Below, in pieces: positions 26,589 through 35,547 of a stretch of 64,000 nt of DNA. The stretch comes from Phycisphaerae bacterium (GTDB lineage Bacteria > Planctomycetota > Phycisphaerae > UBA1845): positions 55,812 to 119,811 of the forward strand of contig JAJDDP010000045.1 in NCBI GenBank assembly GCA_029260235.1. The letters are read 5' to 3'. Both the position numbers and the translations under genes were made by a program. The notes under the pieces were generated by a model, which did not search any database, was not told where the DNA came from, and worked only from the letters and a program-made list of their open reading frames with translations. Each line of letters begins with the position of its first letter. The stretch's first letter is position 1.

Positions 26589-28148
26589 TCACCCGCCCAC
26601 AGCTCGAACGCAGTCGATGACCGTGCCGTCTACCCACTTAATGGCGGCTACTACCTTCTCGCCTAGTTTGGGTAGTTGCGGTTTTCCACCGCAGATCTGC
26701 TCCACCTCTGTCTTGATTTCCTGGATTGGCCGGATGGGTAGGCAGGTCCCTTTGACGGCGTCGAGCAGGTCTTGCCGTCTGGGGTTGATGGCTATGCCGC
26801 GCTCAGTCACCACCACGTCGATCAAGTCGCCTGGGCCACAGAGGGTGGTCACGCGGTCTACGATCACCGGAATGCGATCCCGCACCGAGGGGATGGGCAA
26901 AATCACGCACTTGCCAAACAGGCAGTTTTGCCAGCCGCCGATTCCGTGGAGCAGTCGCCCATCCGAGTGAGTGACTACATTGGCATTGAAATCGACATCA
27001 ACCTCAGTTGCCCCAAGAATGGTAGCGTCAAGCATCGAGGCGAAGCAGCCCTTCCCGTGGTAGTTATAGCTGGTAAACGGACTGGTATCCTGATGGCAGG
27101 GATTCTCGCGCATGGAGCGGACACCATCCAAGTCGAAGGTCTGCCCGTCGAGGATGTAATCGGTCAAACCTTGCTCAAGCATTTCGACAAGGTACTTGGT
27201 GCTACCCCCGCGAATGAATCGCGACTTGATGCCGGCTTCGATCATCATGTCCTTAAGGAAGATGGCGATGGCTAACGCGGTCCCACCTGCCCCTGCCTGG
27301 AAGCTGAAGCCGTCGGCCAGGATGCCTGCGTCACGAATGAAGCGGGCGGTCATCTCGGCAATTAGCAGGCGGTCAGGACTCTTGGTCAGTTGCGTGGTGC
27401 CCGAAACGATTTTCGAGGGATCGCCAATTGAATCCATGACTACGACTTGATCGATGTTGTTGCCTTGAATCTGCCAGGGGATGCAAGGGAACGGCACAAG
27501 ATTGTCGGTCACCACGATGGAGTGGTCTGCGTACATCGAATCAACCAGAGCAAAGCCAAGCAATCCACACGCGGATGGTCCGGTCACGCCGTTGGCATTG
27601 CCGAAGGGATCAGCCGTGGGGGCGGCGATGACGGCGATGTCGATATGCACGTCGCCGTCCTGAACCGCCTGCCACCGCCCGCCGTGGGAGCGCAATACGC
27701 CCATGCCCTGCATTTGACCTGTAGAGCAATAGTCGCCCAGCGGTCCGTTCATGCTGCCCTCTATGTGGTGAACCACGCCACTCTTGAGGTGGTCGATGAT
27801 GGGCGCGTGGCAGGGAAAAGCAGCGCTAGGAAACCAGCGCAAATCTTTAACGCCCAGCGAAGCAGCCGCCTCGAAGACGGCATTGCCCAGGATGTCGCCG
27901 TTGCGAAAATGGTGATGGGTCGAGACGGTCATCCCATCGGCTAGCCCCGCGTTCTTGAGAGCGGTTCTAAGGTCAGCCGCAGTCTTGTTGCCATCGTCAG
28001 GATAATCGGCGCAGGTGCGAATCGATGGAGCTGCTTTGTGGCCGCGAGGGCGGTACTTGCCCACGCCCATGAAGGGAATCGCATCTTGACCATTGATCCG
28101 CGTAGGAACATCGCGACCAGCCGCGTTTTCGGTGAGGGCTACGTCCAT
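26589..28148 (-). CDS. citF: Citrate lyase alpha subunit (citrate CoA/ACP-transferase)
   Basis: Exchanges the acetyl group on the lyase acyl carrier for citrate. About 519 residues, normal for CitF. ALTENAAGRDVPTRINGQ opens the family; HHHFRNGDILGN, NGPLGDYCSTG, GASFQAGAGGTAL-type (here FSFQAGAGGTALAIA) and VVTERGIAINPRR are further markers. ATG at 28148 with AGGAG about 11 nt upstream. It is the last gene of the operon, 35 nt after the CitD-CitE fusion. The related citramalate or other citrate-like lyase alpha chains cannot be excluded. Confidence 0.9.
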   Translation of the reverse strand: MDVALTENAAGRDVPTRINGQDAIPFMGVGKYRPRGHKAAPSIRTCADYPDDGNKTAADLRTALKNAGLADGMTVSTHHHFRNGDILGNAVFEAAASLGVKDLRWFPSAAFPCHAPIIDHLKSGVVHHIEGSMNGPLGDYCSTGQMQGMGVLRSHGGRWQAVQDGDVHIDIAVIAAPTADPFGNANGVTGPSACGLLGFALVDSMYADHSIVVTDNLVPFPCIPWQIQGNNIDQVVVMDSIGDPSKIVSGTTQLTKSPDRLLIAEMTARFIRDAGILADGFSFQAGAGGTALAIAIFLKDMMIEAGIKSRFIRGGSTKYLVEMLEQGLTDYILDGQTFDLDGVRSMRENPCHQDTSPFTSYNYHGKGCFASMLDATILGATEVDVDFNANVVTHSDGRLLHGIGGWQNCLFGKCVILPIPSVRDRIPVIVDRVTTLCGPGDLIDVVVTERGIAINPRRQDLLDAVKGTCLPIRPIQEIKTEVEQICGGKPQLPKLGEKVVAAIKWVDGTVIDCVRAVGG

Positions 28149-28183
28149 GGGTGGCACCACTCCTTAGGGGGTTCGGCGTCCGA

Positions 28184-29410
28184 TCACTGCCCGGACATGC
28201 GTACCACGCGTTGGGCTCGCTTAACCACGGGAGCGTCTATCATCTTGCTGCCGAGTGAGACAACGCCGAGCCCCTTTGCTTGGGCTTCTTCAAAGGCATC
28301 GACGATACGATTGGCCTTGGCTAACTCATCTGCGGTGGGGGCGAAGCATTCATGGATCACCGCAATCTGGCGAGGATGGATGCAGCCCTTGCCATCGAAG
28401 CCGAGCGACTTGGCTTCGAGCACGCTGGCCCGCAGGCCTGCCATGTCCGACACATCGGAGAACACGGTGTCAATGGGTTGCACTCTGGCTGCCCGGGCGG
28501 CATTGATTACCTGACTCCTCGCCCAGACGCTCTCACGACCATTATTGGTGCGAGCTACGCCGATGTCAGCTGTGTAGTCTTCCAATCCGATGGCCAAGGC
28601 GACGATGTTGGGCGACGCAGTCGCGATGTTATACGCGTTGATAGCCCCCAGGGCGCTCTCGACAATGGGCATCAGGTAGACGGGCTGATTGATCTTTTCC
28701 TTGGCTAACAAGGTTTGGATGCGTTGATCGACCTGCTGAACCTGCACGGGTGACTCGACCTTGGGGATCAACACCAGGTGCAGGTTGTGGGTCGCAATGA
28801 AATCGAGATCTTCCAAGCCGCGATCACCCTGGTTGATGCGCACCATCCGCTCGGCTGTGGAAAAGTTGATGCTCAAGAGGGCGTTACGCACCAAGATGCG
28901 GGCGGCATCCTTTTCCGGCGGGGCAACGCTGTCCTCCAGATCGAGAATGACCGCATCGGGCTTATGAAGTCCCGCATTGAGCATGAACTTCGGCTCGTTT
29001 CCCGGCAGGTAGAGGCGTGAGCGGCGAAACCGATCCCGCTCGGATGCCTGATCAGTATTCGGGGCGACTTCCGGCAGCAGCCCAGCCCCAACATCGCCCC
29101 CCAGCCGCCGCACGGCCGCTTCCAACCGGGCCATGATGACAAAGGGCAGGGCCCCGGCGTCTTCAACCTCGACCTTGGCGTTGACAACGCCCAGCCTGCT
29201 CAATCCATCGAGGATGAGTTCGCGAATCGAGTCACCATACATCGACTCGACTTTGCTCTTGAAATCGAGCTCGATACCGCCGGCCTTGGCTAGCGTAACA
29301 GCCACCCAACAGTCCGACCGAACGCTCTCGCCGCGTTGGCCACATTCGGCAGCATTAGATTCTACGGGCGTGGACATCGTCTTGGATCTCAGCGGGCTAC
29401 TTGTCGCCAT
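28184..29410 (-). CDS. CitD-CitE fusion: citrate lyase acyl carrier plus beta subunit
   Basis: Residues ~20-105 match the citrate lyase gamma chain (CitD): GESVRSDCWVAV with Ser32 where the phosphoribosyl-dephospho-CoA group is attached, then GGIELDFKSKVESMYGDSIR, AKVEVEDAGALPFV and ARLEAAVRR. From ~130 on it is CitE: FRRSRLYLPGNEPKFML, AVILDLEDSVAPPEKD, MPIVESALGAINAY, IGLEDYTADIGV and GFDGKGCIHPRQIAVI. These are normally separate genes. The fusion ties carrier to citryl-ACP lyase. ATG at 29410; 29377 is an alternative. No citC, citX or citG is in view. Confidence 0.88.
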   Translation of the reverse strand: MATSSPLRSKTMSTPVESNAAECGQRGESVRSDCWVAVTLAKAGGIELDFKSKVESMYGDSIRELILDGLSRLGVVNAKVEVEDAGALPFVIMARLEAAVRRLGGDVGAGLLPEVAPNTDQASERDRFRRSRLYLPGNEPKFMLNAGLHKPDAVILDLEDSVAPPEKDAARILVRNALLSINFSTAERMVRINQGDRGLEDLDFIATHNLHLVLIPKVESPVQVQQVDQRIQTLLAKEKINQPVYLMPIVESALGAINAYNIATASPNIVALAIGLEDYTADIGVARTNNGRESVWARSQVINAARAARVQPIDTVFSDVSDMAGLRASVLEAKSLGFDGKGCIHPRQIAVIHECFAPTADELAKANRIVDAFEEAQAKGLGVVSLGSKMIDAPVVKRAQRVVRMSGQ

Positions 29411-29424
29411 TGTGCGACAAACGT

Positions 29425-30801
29425 CTAGTTTCGGTCAGCCACAGTCAATGTCATCAAGTCGTTCACGTCGTCCAGCGTATCCACGGCAAAGATAGCTTCG
29501 CGAAGTTTGGCCCGTGCCGGCTCGGTCATCACCGATTCTGCCAAGGCGTCGAACTTGACTTGCAGGTCGTCGATGGTCATGGGGTCTCGCGGGTCACCCT
29601 TGGGCACATCCACTTGGTGGGTCAGCTTCTTTCCATCGGTGGTGGTAATGGTTACCCGGGCGCACTGCTTGGCTGGGAATGCTTTCTCGAAGTCGTCGTT
29701 GGCAACCACCTTGACCTTGGCCATCTGCGCCCGCAGACGTTTGTCCCAAATCTTTTCTTCAGTGAATTCCTGCGGGGTGACCCGCCTCTCAGCCAAGGCA
29801 GCCGCTGTGGCATAGGGCAGGGAGTGGTCGGCTGACTCTTTGCCTTGGGGGTCGTACTTGGCTGGGTCGGATAAGATATCAGCTGCCCGAGCAATGCTCT
29901 CGATCAACACCTCCTGCACGTCCTCAGCCTTGAGGTTGTTCTCCCCAATCAGATGCAACGTGGCTGATAGCGGCGAGTGCATCAGGGCTTCGACCGGGAA
30001 CGATTTCATGCCGCAGTCGGTGATGAGGAATCGCTGGCCCAAGGTCTCGGTGAACCAGCTGTAATCCCAGGCGTCGCCGAGGCAATGCTCCATGCCTTCC
30101 TTGCCTTCCAGCACCCCTTCAGGCCCGGTAAAGCCCTTCTTGGCCAGTAGGGCGGCTTCGACGCCGGCGCGGGTTGCCATAGGGCTTACCGTGTTCTTCA
30201 TCATGGTCAGTTTGCCAGCCACAGCGCATCCGAGCGTGAAGCAGCGACAACTGGCGATGCCGATGGCATGCTGCATCTGCTCAGCATCCAGCCCAATCAT
30301 CCGACCGGCGACTACCGGCGCGGCATAGCCCATCAGCGTGGCATGGTGCCAGCCCCGTTCCCGAATGCCCGGAACGGCAATGTGGCACAAACGCATAGCC
30401 ATTTCGTAGGCTAGGATGATGCCGACCACGAGATCCTTACCGCTCAAGTGATCGCGCTCTGCCAGCGCCAGCGGGGCGGAGAGCAAGTCGCTGGGGTGCG
30501 AGGGGTCCTGCTTCCAGTAGATGTCGTTGTAATCCATCGCCCGGACCATTAAGGCGTTGAGCAAAGCGGCGGTTACCGGACTCATTTGATCGCCGGCACC
30601 AATAACCGTGCATGGGCCACTCCCGCCCATCTCCCGCTCGTGTTCCAGGAACATTTTCACGTCGTGGGTTTGGTATCCGCCCAGGGCACAGCCCAGGGTG
30701 TCGTAGAGAAACCGTTTGGCTGCCTCGACCGATTCGGGCGAGAGATCCTCGTACTTTAGCTCGGTAGCCCAGCGGGCCAATTGGGCGGTGATAGTTGCCA
30801 C
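29425..30801 (-). CDS. MmgE/PrpD family protein, copy 2
   Basis: 458 residues. The family fold is shown by RFLYDTLGCALGGYQTHD, RAMDYNDIYWKQDPSHPSDL (active-site region) and GKESADHSLPYATAAAL. The family includes 2-methylcitrate dehydratase, cis-aconitate decarboxylase and iminodisuccinate epimerase. Because a prpBCD set already exists at 9845-13302, this copy in a citrate lyase/aconitase operon may act on citrate, aconitate or an analogue. GTG start at 30801. Substrate not determinable from sequence. Confidence 0.85.
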   Translation of the reverse strand: MATITAQLARWATELKYEDLSPESVEAAKRFLYDTLGCALGGYQTHDVKMFLEHEREMGGSGPCTVIGAGDQMSPVTAALLNALMVRAMDYNDIYWKQDPSHPSDLLSAPLALAERDHLSGKDLVVGIILAYEMAMRLCHIAVPGIRERGWHHATLMGYAAPVVAGRMIGLDAEQMQHAIGIASCRCFTLGCAVAGKLTMMKNTVSPMATRAGVEAALLAKKGFTGPEGVLEGKEGMEHCLGDAWDYSWFTETLGQRFLITDCGMKSFPVEALMHSPLSATLHLIGENNLKAEDVQEVLIESIARAADILSDPAKYDPQGKESADHSLPYATAAALAERRVTPQEFTEEKIWDKRLRAQMAKVKVVANDDFEKAFPAKQCARVTITTTDGKKLTHQVDVPKGDPRDPMTIDDLQVKFDALAESVMTEPARAKLREAIFAVDTLDDVNDLMTLTVADRN

Positions 30802-30887
30802 TTGATGAATCTCCTTGAGAATGCAAGAACCTGCCTACTTGGAGGTTTGCTGACCAACTGTGGCACTCGCTTCCTAGCCAACGTCTC

Positions 30888-30911
30888 CACCGGCAAGATG
30901 CCGGTGCCACA
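30888..30911 (-). repeat. Dispersed 'GTG[FI][QL]PV' palindromic repeat, copy 1
   Basis: Minus strand TGTGGCACCGGC, then ATCTT, then GCCGGTG: a 7-bp inverted repeat CACCGGC/GCCGGTG around 5 nt. It reads GTGILPV when translated. It matches the copy at 34736-34759 in layout. It lies between the HD gene stop (30922) and the prpD-like start. Confidence 0.75.
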
Positions 30912-30921
30912 GAAAAACCGG

Positions 30922-31470
30922 CTACTTCTTCTTGCCCAATCCGCAGGCAGCGTCAAAATCGATGAAGTCTGCGTGATGGAAAATGATCGACTCTGTGCTC
31001 CGTTGAACGTGGTCACCCTCTTTCGAGTGGGTGGCTACGATGTGCATGACCTCGTCGGGCAAGCCGTGCTTCCAACAGAGTCCGACGCCGCTAAACGGAT
31101 GCCGCAGGTGATCGCCGCGAGTCCCCTTGGCGACCGTTCCGTCCTTCTTGACGTATTCGATGGGTTTACCCACATCAGCGAGCAAGGCCCCGGCGATCAA
31201 GTGATCGTGATGGATGGGCATCCTGTCTCCCCAAATCTCGCCAAGCACGTTCTCGATGGCCAGACACATCTTCACGCAGGAGCGCACATGCTCGATGAAG
31301 CGCATGTCGATGTCCCCAGCCAGCAAGGTGAAGGGAATCTCTTCCAGCTCTGCCGGCGTCCAGCCACCGGTGCGGATGGTGTCTTCCCACACGTCGATGA
31401 CCTTCTCCCGCAAGCCAGAGTCGCGGATGTCTTGCAATTCAGGAAACAGCCTCTTGATGTCTTCACGCAT
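30922..31470 (-). CDS. HD-domain protein with altered HD doublet
   Basis: 182 residues. The overall HD phosphohydrolase pattern is visible: IEHVRSC (first His), HHDHLIAGALLADVGK (position of the HD pair), HPFSGVGLCWKHG, HIVATHSKEG and FHHADFIDFD. In the HD doublet the usual LLHDIGK reads LLADVGK, so the first His is Ala while the Asp remains. It may bind metal differently or not be a classical phosphohydrolase. ATG at 31470 (MREDIKRLFPEL). It is embedded between an aconitase gene and the PrpD-like gene, so a metabolic or regulatory role there is likely, substrate unknown. Confidence 0.75.
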   Translation of the reverse strand: MREDIKRLFPELQDIRDSGLREKVIDVWEDTIRTGGWTPAELEEIPFTLLAGDIDMRFIEHVRSCVKMCLAIENVLGEIWGDRMPIHHDHLIAGALLADVGKPIEYVKKDGTVAKGTRGDHLRHPFSGVGLCWKHGLPDEVMHIVATHSKEGDHVQRSTESIIFHHADFIDFDAACGLGKKK

Positions 31471-31508
31471 TGGTGTACTCCATACCCAAAGAGGCCTCGA
31501 CGCCTCGA

Positions 31509-33482
31509 TCAAGAATTCCGACTCAGTTGTTCACGGATGAGCGTCTCGAATCCGCCTTTGACAATCAGTTCCTGAGCGACTTCGCCCAGTGGGCTAAACA
31601 GGTAAACCTTCTTGCCGCATTCGATTTGAGAGGCTGCAAAAGCAACCCGAGCATGCCAATCGGTGCGGATGGTCGCTGCATCATGCCCGGATAATTCTCG
31701 CCGCAGATCATCAACCAAATCTGGGCATTCGATCAACACATAGCCATTGTTGAACGCATTGCGCTTATAGGTCTGCGAGTAAGAACCCGCGATGATCATA
31801 GCGATTCCGCGATACTTCAAAGCCGTAGCAGCCTGTTCGCGGGATGACCCCGAACCAAAGTTGTAGCCGCCGACCAAAATGTCGCCATCGCGGGCCAACG
31901 ACTGAAATTTCGGGTCGTAGTTGAGCATGGCTTTGCTGCCCATCTCGTCCGGCGACAAGTCGTCCTTGTAGGTGAACTCTTTGCCGTAGATGCCGTCGGT
32001 GTTCAAGTTGTCCTTGGTCACAAATAGCAGGTCGCCTTCGATGGCCATTGGAAAACCTGGCAGGATGGAGACTTCTCCCGGAGCAGCCGGGCGACGATCG
32101 CTCACCCTGGTGGATGTTCCCGCCTCCAGGGTTGCCCGTTGGCTGCTGGCATCGCCGGCGCTTCGTTGAGGGCCAGCGATTCTGCCCGCCAAAGCCGAAG
32201 CAGCCACAACCGCAGGGCTGGCTAGGTAGACTTGCGAACTGCGTGCCCCCATGCGTCCGGTGAAGTTGCGGTTGGTGGCTGAGATGCCTACTTCTGCATC
32301 TTCAAGCACGCCCTCTCCCAGGCCTATGCAGGCCCCGCACCCCGGCGGCAGTTCAATCGCCCCTGCGTCGAGCAGTGATTGCCAGTGCCCTGCCTGCTTG
32401 GCCTGTTGTTCGACCTCGCTCGAAGCAGCCGCGATGTACATCTTCACGCCGCTGTGGATCTTCTTGCCTTGGACTACCTCTGCGGCGGACTCGAAATCGC
32501 CGAGTCGCGCGTTGACGCAGCTCATCAGGAATGCTTTGTGGATAGTGACGTCTTTCGCTTCCAGCTCGGGCAGAGAGGTGATGGTTTTGACCTCATTAGG
32601 CCCAGCCACAAAGGGCGTCACGGCTGACAAATCGAGGTTCAGCTCTTTGGCATAACTAGCCTCTGCGTCGGCATGGGGCGAATCGGCTTCAAGCCGCTCG
32701 ATGATCTCTTCGGTGAGCCGAGGACGGGCATCGCCCCGTTGCTTGAAATGCTCCGCCCTCAATCGGAGATACGCGTAGGTCGCCGCGTCCGCAGCAAACA
32801 CGCCGGCCAACGCACCCCACTCGGTAGTCATGTTGGAGATGGTCAGCCGCTCCTCGATGGAAAGAAGGGCAGCACCAGGGCCTGTAAATTCGAGACAGCA
32901 GTTGAGCACCTCGTCGTTGTTGAAGACGCCGCACAGAGCAATGATCACATCCTTGCCGCTGACGCCCGAACCGAGTTTGCCAGTCAGGTTGACCCGCACG
33001 ATGTCGGGTACTTGCCACCAGGTTTTGCCCGTCGCCCAAATCGCGGCGGCGTCGGTGCGAACCACCGGCGTCCCCAGAGCACCCATCGCCCCATACAGGT
33101 TGGAATGGGAGTCGGAACCGACAACGTAGGTTCCCGGAAAAACAAACCCTTCCTCGACCATCACCTGATGGCCAATTCCTCGCCCGGCTGGGTAGAAGGC
33201 TACGCCTTGCTTCTTGGCGAACGATTCGATCTTGACGTACTTGGCCAAATTTTGCGGCGTCGTGTTCTGGATGTCGTGGTCCAGGGCAAAAACAGGTTGG
33301 CCCGGGTCGTTCACCTTGGTCGCACCCATACTTTCAAACTTGGGGATGACCGCAGCCGTGTTGTCGTGGGTCATCACATGGGCGGGCTTCATGGTCAGGA
33401 AATCGCCGGCCTGTACCACATGACCATCCGCCAAATCCAGGGCGTACCGCTGGGCGATCTTCTCTATCAGGGTTTGTGGCAC
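31509..33482 (-). CDS. Aconitase-family hydratase
   Basis: 657 residues, shorter than AcnA and of the mitochondrial/homoaconitase type with a fused swivel domain. SDSHSNLYGAMGALG is the substrate region. The [4Fe-4S] Cys ligands are in SCVNARLGDF and PPGCGACIGLGEG. The swivel active site reads FGSGSSREQAATALKYRG. Aconitase, homoaconitase and isopropylmalate isomerase are all possible; the IDH-like gene upstream and citrate lyase downstream favour citrate/isocitrate. Residues about 437-470 form an odd Arg/Ala/Ser-rich linker. GTG start at 33482 with GGGGGAAG upstream. Confidence 0.88.
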   Translation of the reverse strand: MPQTLIEKIAQRYALDLADGHVVQAGDFLTMKPAHVMTHDNTAAVIPKFESMGATKVNDPGQPVFALDHDIQNTTPQNLAKYVKIESFAKKQGVAFYPAGRGIGHQVMVEEGFVFPGTYVVGSDSHSNLYGAMGALGTPVVRTDAAAIWATGKTWWQVPDIVRVNLTGKLGSGVSGKDVIIALCGVFNNDEVLNCCLEFTGPGAALLSIEERLTISNMTTEWGALAGVFAADAATYAYLRLRAEHFKQRGDARPRLTEEIIERLEADSPHADAEASYAKELNLDLSAVTPFVAGPNEVKTITSLPELEAKDVTIHKAFLMSCVNARLGDFESAAEVVQGKKIHSGVKMYIAAASSEVEQQAKQAGHWQSLLDAGAIELPPGCGACIGLGEGVLEDAEVGISATNRNFTGRMGARSSQVYLASPAVVAASALAGRIAGPQRSAGDASSQRATLEAGTSTRVSDRRPAAPGEVSILPGFPMAIEGDLLFVTKDNLNTDGIYGKEFTYKDDLSPDEMGSKAMLNYDPKFQSLARDGDILVGGYNFGSGSSREQAATALKYRGIAMIIAGSYSQTYKRNAFNNGYVLIECPDLVDDLRRELSGHDAATIRTDWHARVAFAASQIECGKKVYLFSPLGEVAQELIVKGGFETLIREQLSRNS

Positions 33483-33505
33483 GGGTCTTCCCCCATTCGA
33501 TGGCG

Positions 33506-34690
33506 TTAGCCAAGCTCTGCAATGACAGCGTCGGTCATCGCGGTGGTGGTGACAGCCCCTTTGTCGAACACATCCGGGCCGCCAGTAAGTCTCATCATAT
33601 CGTAGGTACGCACCTTGCCTTCGGCGATGACCTTGCCGATGGCGTCGCGAATTCGGTCAGCCTTTTGAACCTCGCCGATATGGTCAAGCATCATGCAGGC
33701 CGACAAGATCATGGCCACCGGATTGACGATGGGCGGAGAAAGCGCTTCGTATTTTGGGGCTGAACCGTGCGTAGGCTCGAACACAGCTACTTCCTTGCCG
33801 ATGTTGGCGCTGCAAGCGAATCCCAGGCCGCCCACCAAGCCGGCGAACCCATCCGAGACGATGTCCCCGAACATGTTGCCCGAGACAAGTACTCCATAGT
33901 CCTCGGGGTTCTTGGTCATCCACATCATTTGGGCGTCGATGTTGGTTTCCCAGAGGGCGATGTCGGGATAATCCTCGGCGATCAGTTTGGCCTCAGCCCG
34001 CATCATGCCCGATGTTTCGCGGAGGACGTTTGGTTTCTCACAAACGGTAACCGATTTGTAGCCAAATTTCTTGGCAAAGGCGAAAGCCTCTCCGATGATC
34101 CGCTTGCAGGCTGCCCGCGTAAAGATCCGTGTCGAGATGGCCAAGTCTTCTCCGGGCGTGTCGGCAAAGAGCTTGAATCGGGGATGGGTGGCCAGGGCGG
34201 ACCGAACTTGTTCCGGCGGATCGGTCCATTCAATGCCGCCGTATAGGCCTTCGGTGTTTTGCCGGAAGATCACCGCATCGACTTTCGGTTCATCGATGCC
34301 GCCTTCCTTCTTGCGGACAAAGTTGAGCGGGTTTCCCAGAAATGATCGGCAAGGCCTGATCGACACGTCCAGGTCGAAGTACTGCCGAAGGCGGACGATG
34401 GGGCTGCTATAGACCAAGCCCGTACCCTGCAGCGCCGGCGACAATTCGACGCCGGCCTGGTCCTTGGGTTTGGAGGTGATGGCTCCAAAGAGCCCAAGTT
34501 TGTGCTTTTCGAGCGCCTTCAACGTGCGGTCGGGAAGGGCGTTCCCTTCGTTGATCCAGAAGTCCCAGCCGATGTCGGCGTGCTCGTAATCCGCCTCAAA
34601 CCCAGCCGCAGATATCACGCGGAGCGCTTCTGGCAGCACTGTTTTACCGATCCCGTCGCCGGGCATGGTTACTACTGTTCGCTTGGCCAC
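33506..34690 (-). CDS. Isocitrate/isopropylmalate dehydrogenase family protein
   Basis: Beta-decarboxylating dehydrogenase of 394 residues. MPGDGIGKTVLPEAL opens the fold. RQNTEGLYGGIEW holds the substrate-binding region, with Arg ligands in VSIRPCRSF. NMFGDIVSDGFAGLVGGLG supplies metal Asp residues, and FEPTHGSAPKYEALSPPIVN the cofactor loop. With aconitase downstream, an isocitrate dehydrogenase is most likely; homoisocitrate or isopropylmalate dehydrogenase are alternatives, and cofactor choice is unclear. The GTG start at 34690 is supported by AGGAG 8 nt upstream. First gene of the operon. Confidence 0.85.
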   Translation of the reverse strand: MAKRTVVTMPGDGIGKTVLPEALRVISAAGFEADYEHADIGWDFWINEGNALPDRTLKALEKHKLGLFGAITSKPKDQAGVELSPALQGTGLVYSSPIVRLRQYFDLDVSIRPCRSFLGNPLNFVRKKEGGIDEPKVDAVIFRQNTEGLYGGIEWTDPPEQVRSALATHPRFKLFADTPGEDLAISTRIFTRAACKRIIGEAFAFAKKFGYKSVTVCEKPNVLRETSGMMRAEAKLIAEDYPDIALWETNIDAQMMWMTKNPEDYGVLVSGNMFGDIVSDGFAGLVGGLGFACSANIGKEVAVFEPTHGSAPKYEALSPPIVNPVAMILSACMMLDHIGEVQKADRIRDAIGKVIAEGKVRTYDMMRLTGGPDVFDKGAVTTTAMTDAVIAELG

Positions 34691-34735
34691 TTCCAATACT
34701 CCTCTAGTTTGATCCGTTTCGTACCTGTTGTCTTG

Positions 34736-34759
34736 TGTGGCACCGGCTTCCAGCCGGTG
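34736..34759 (+). repeat. Dispersed 'GTG[FI][QL]PV' palindromic repeat, copy 2
   Basis: TGTGGCACCGGC, TTCCA, GCCGGTG: same layout as 30888-30911 in the opposite orientation, reading GTGFQPV when translated. It lies about 45 nt upstream of the IDH-like start, probably in its leader or promoter region. Confidence 0.75.
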
Positions 34760-34937
34760 TTTGGCACAAACAAAAGGCCCCTGTTCGTCGAGCAATCTAC
34801 ATGCCAACCACTTCACGAATGCCCGAAAGTGTAAGCGAAAGCCCTCAACCACAAAAGTGCCGGTCGAAGCCCCTGGCTTGAATGCGTGCGCGACGGTATT
34901 GGCGGCGTTTTGGGGGTGGGATTACGGTGGGTCAGCC

Positions 34938-35391
34938 ATGGATGGCGGCCCCGAAGAGTGCCAGAACCACATCGTCCGGGACGCGGTCGAGGTCGTGGAT
35001 TTCACCCGCAAGCACTCGGCAAACGTGTACGAGTCGGTGGCCGACATTCGCGGAATCATCGCCCGGCTAGTCGAGAAACGCGACGCCCACAAGTGGGATT
35101 TGTCCCGTCGCGACGGATTCGTCCAGGTCGTCAAGAAGGCGATGGAGACGCGGCTCGGCTCGAGCTCCGATGACGTGCTCAAAGTGCCAGCCAAGCAGGG
35201 CATTACGCGAACCCTCGCGAAAGAAGCCCTGGAGATCGCACGCAGGCACGGGGAGGTGACAATGCCACAATGTGGCCACCATCTTCGCGGTCGTTGATGC
35301 ACTCACCCGCATCTCCGCCAAGCTCGCCAACGCGGGCGAGCGAAGCGTCGTGGACCAGAAGGCCTCGGCACTGCTGTCGCTGGCCAAGTAG
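34938..35391 (+). pseudogene. Broken gene, C-terminal part of an unidentified (DUF932-like?) protein
   Basis: The frame from ATG 34938 reads plausible protein (VRDAVEVVDFTRKHSANVY, IIARLVEKRDAHKWD, ITRTLAKEALEIARRHGE) up to about 35275. It then falls out of frame to a stop, while the +1 frame continues sensibly (ATIFAVVDALTRISAKL, NAGERSVVDQKASALL) to TAG at 35391. One indel near 35265-35280 would join them. The ending resembles DUF932 phage/plasmid-type proteins as I recall them; this is weak. The N-terminal part of the family is missing. Confidence 0.4.
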
Positions 35392-35547
35392 TTCTCAAGG
35401 TTCAGAGGCCACGCACCACCGGGCCTCTCCTCTCTTCTTCTCTTCTCCCCCGCCACTGTGCCTCGCGAGGCCATCCGCCTTCGGTTCTCCAGGGCTCGCC
35501 TTGGCAGCCCCCCTGGACTATTGTTGGCGTGTTTCGGAGGATCAACG

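Noticed and set aside
34691..34852. Extension of the dehydrogenase frame through the palindromic repeat
   Set aside because: The repeat is translated only by chance; the GTG at 34690 has AGGAG and begins the conserved fold.
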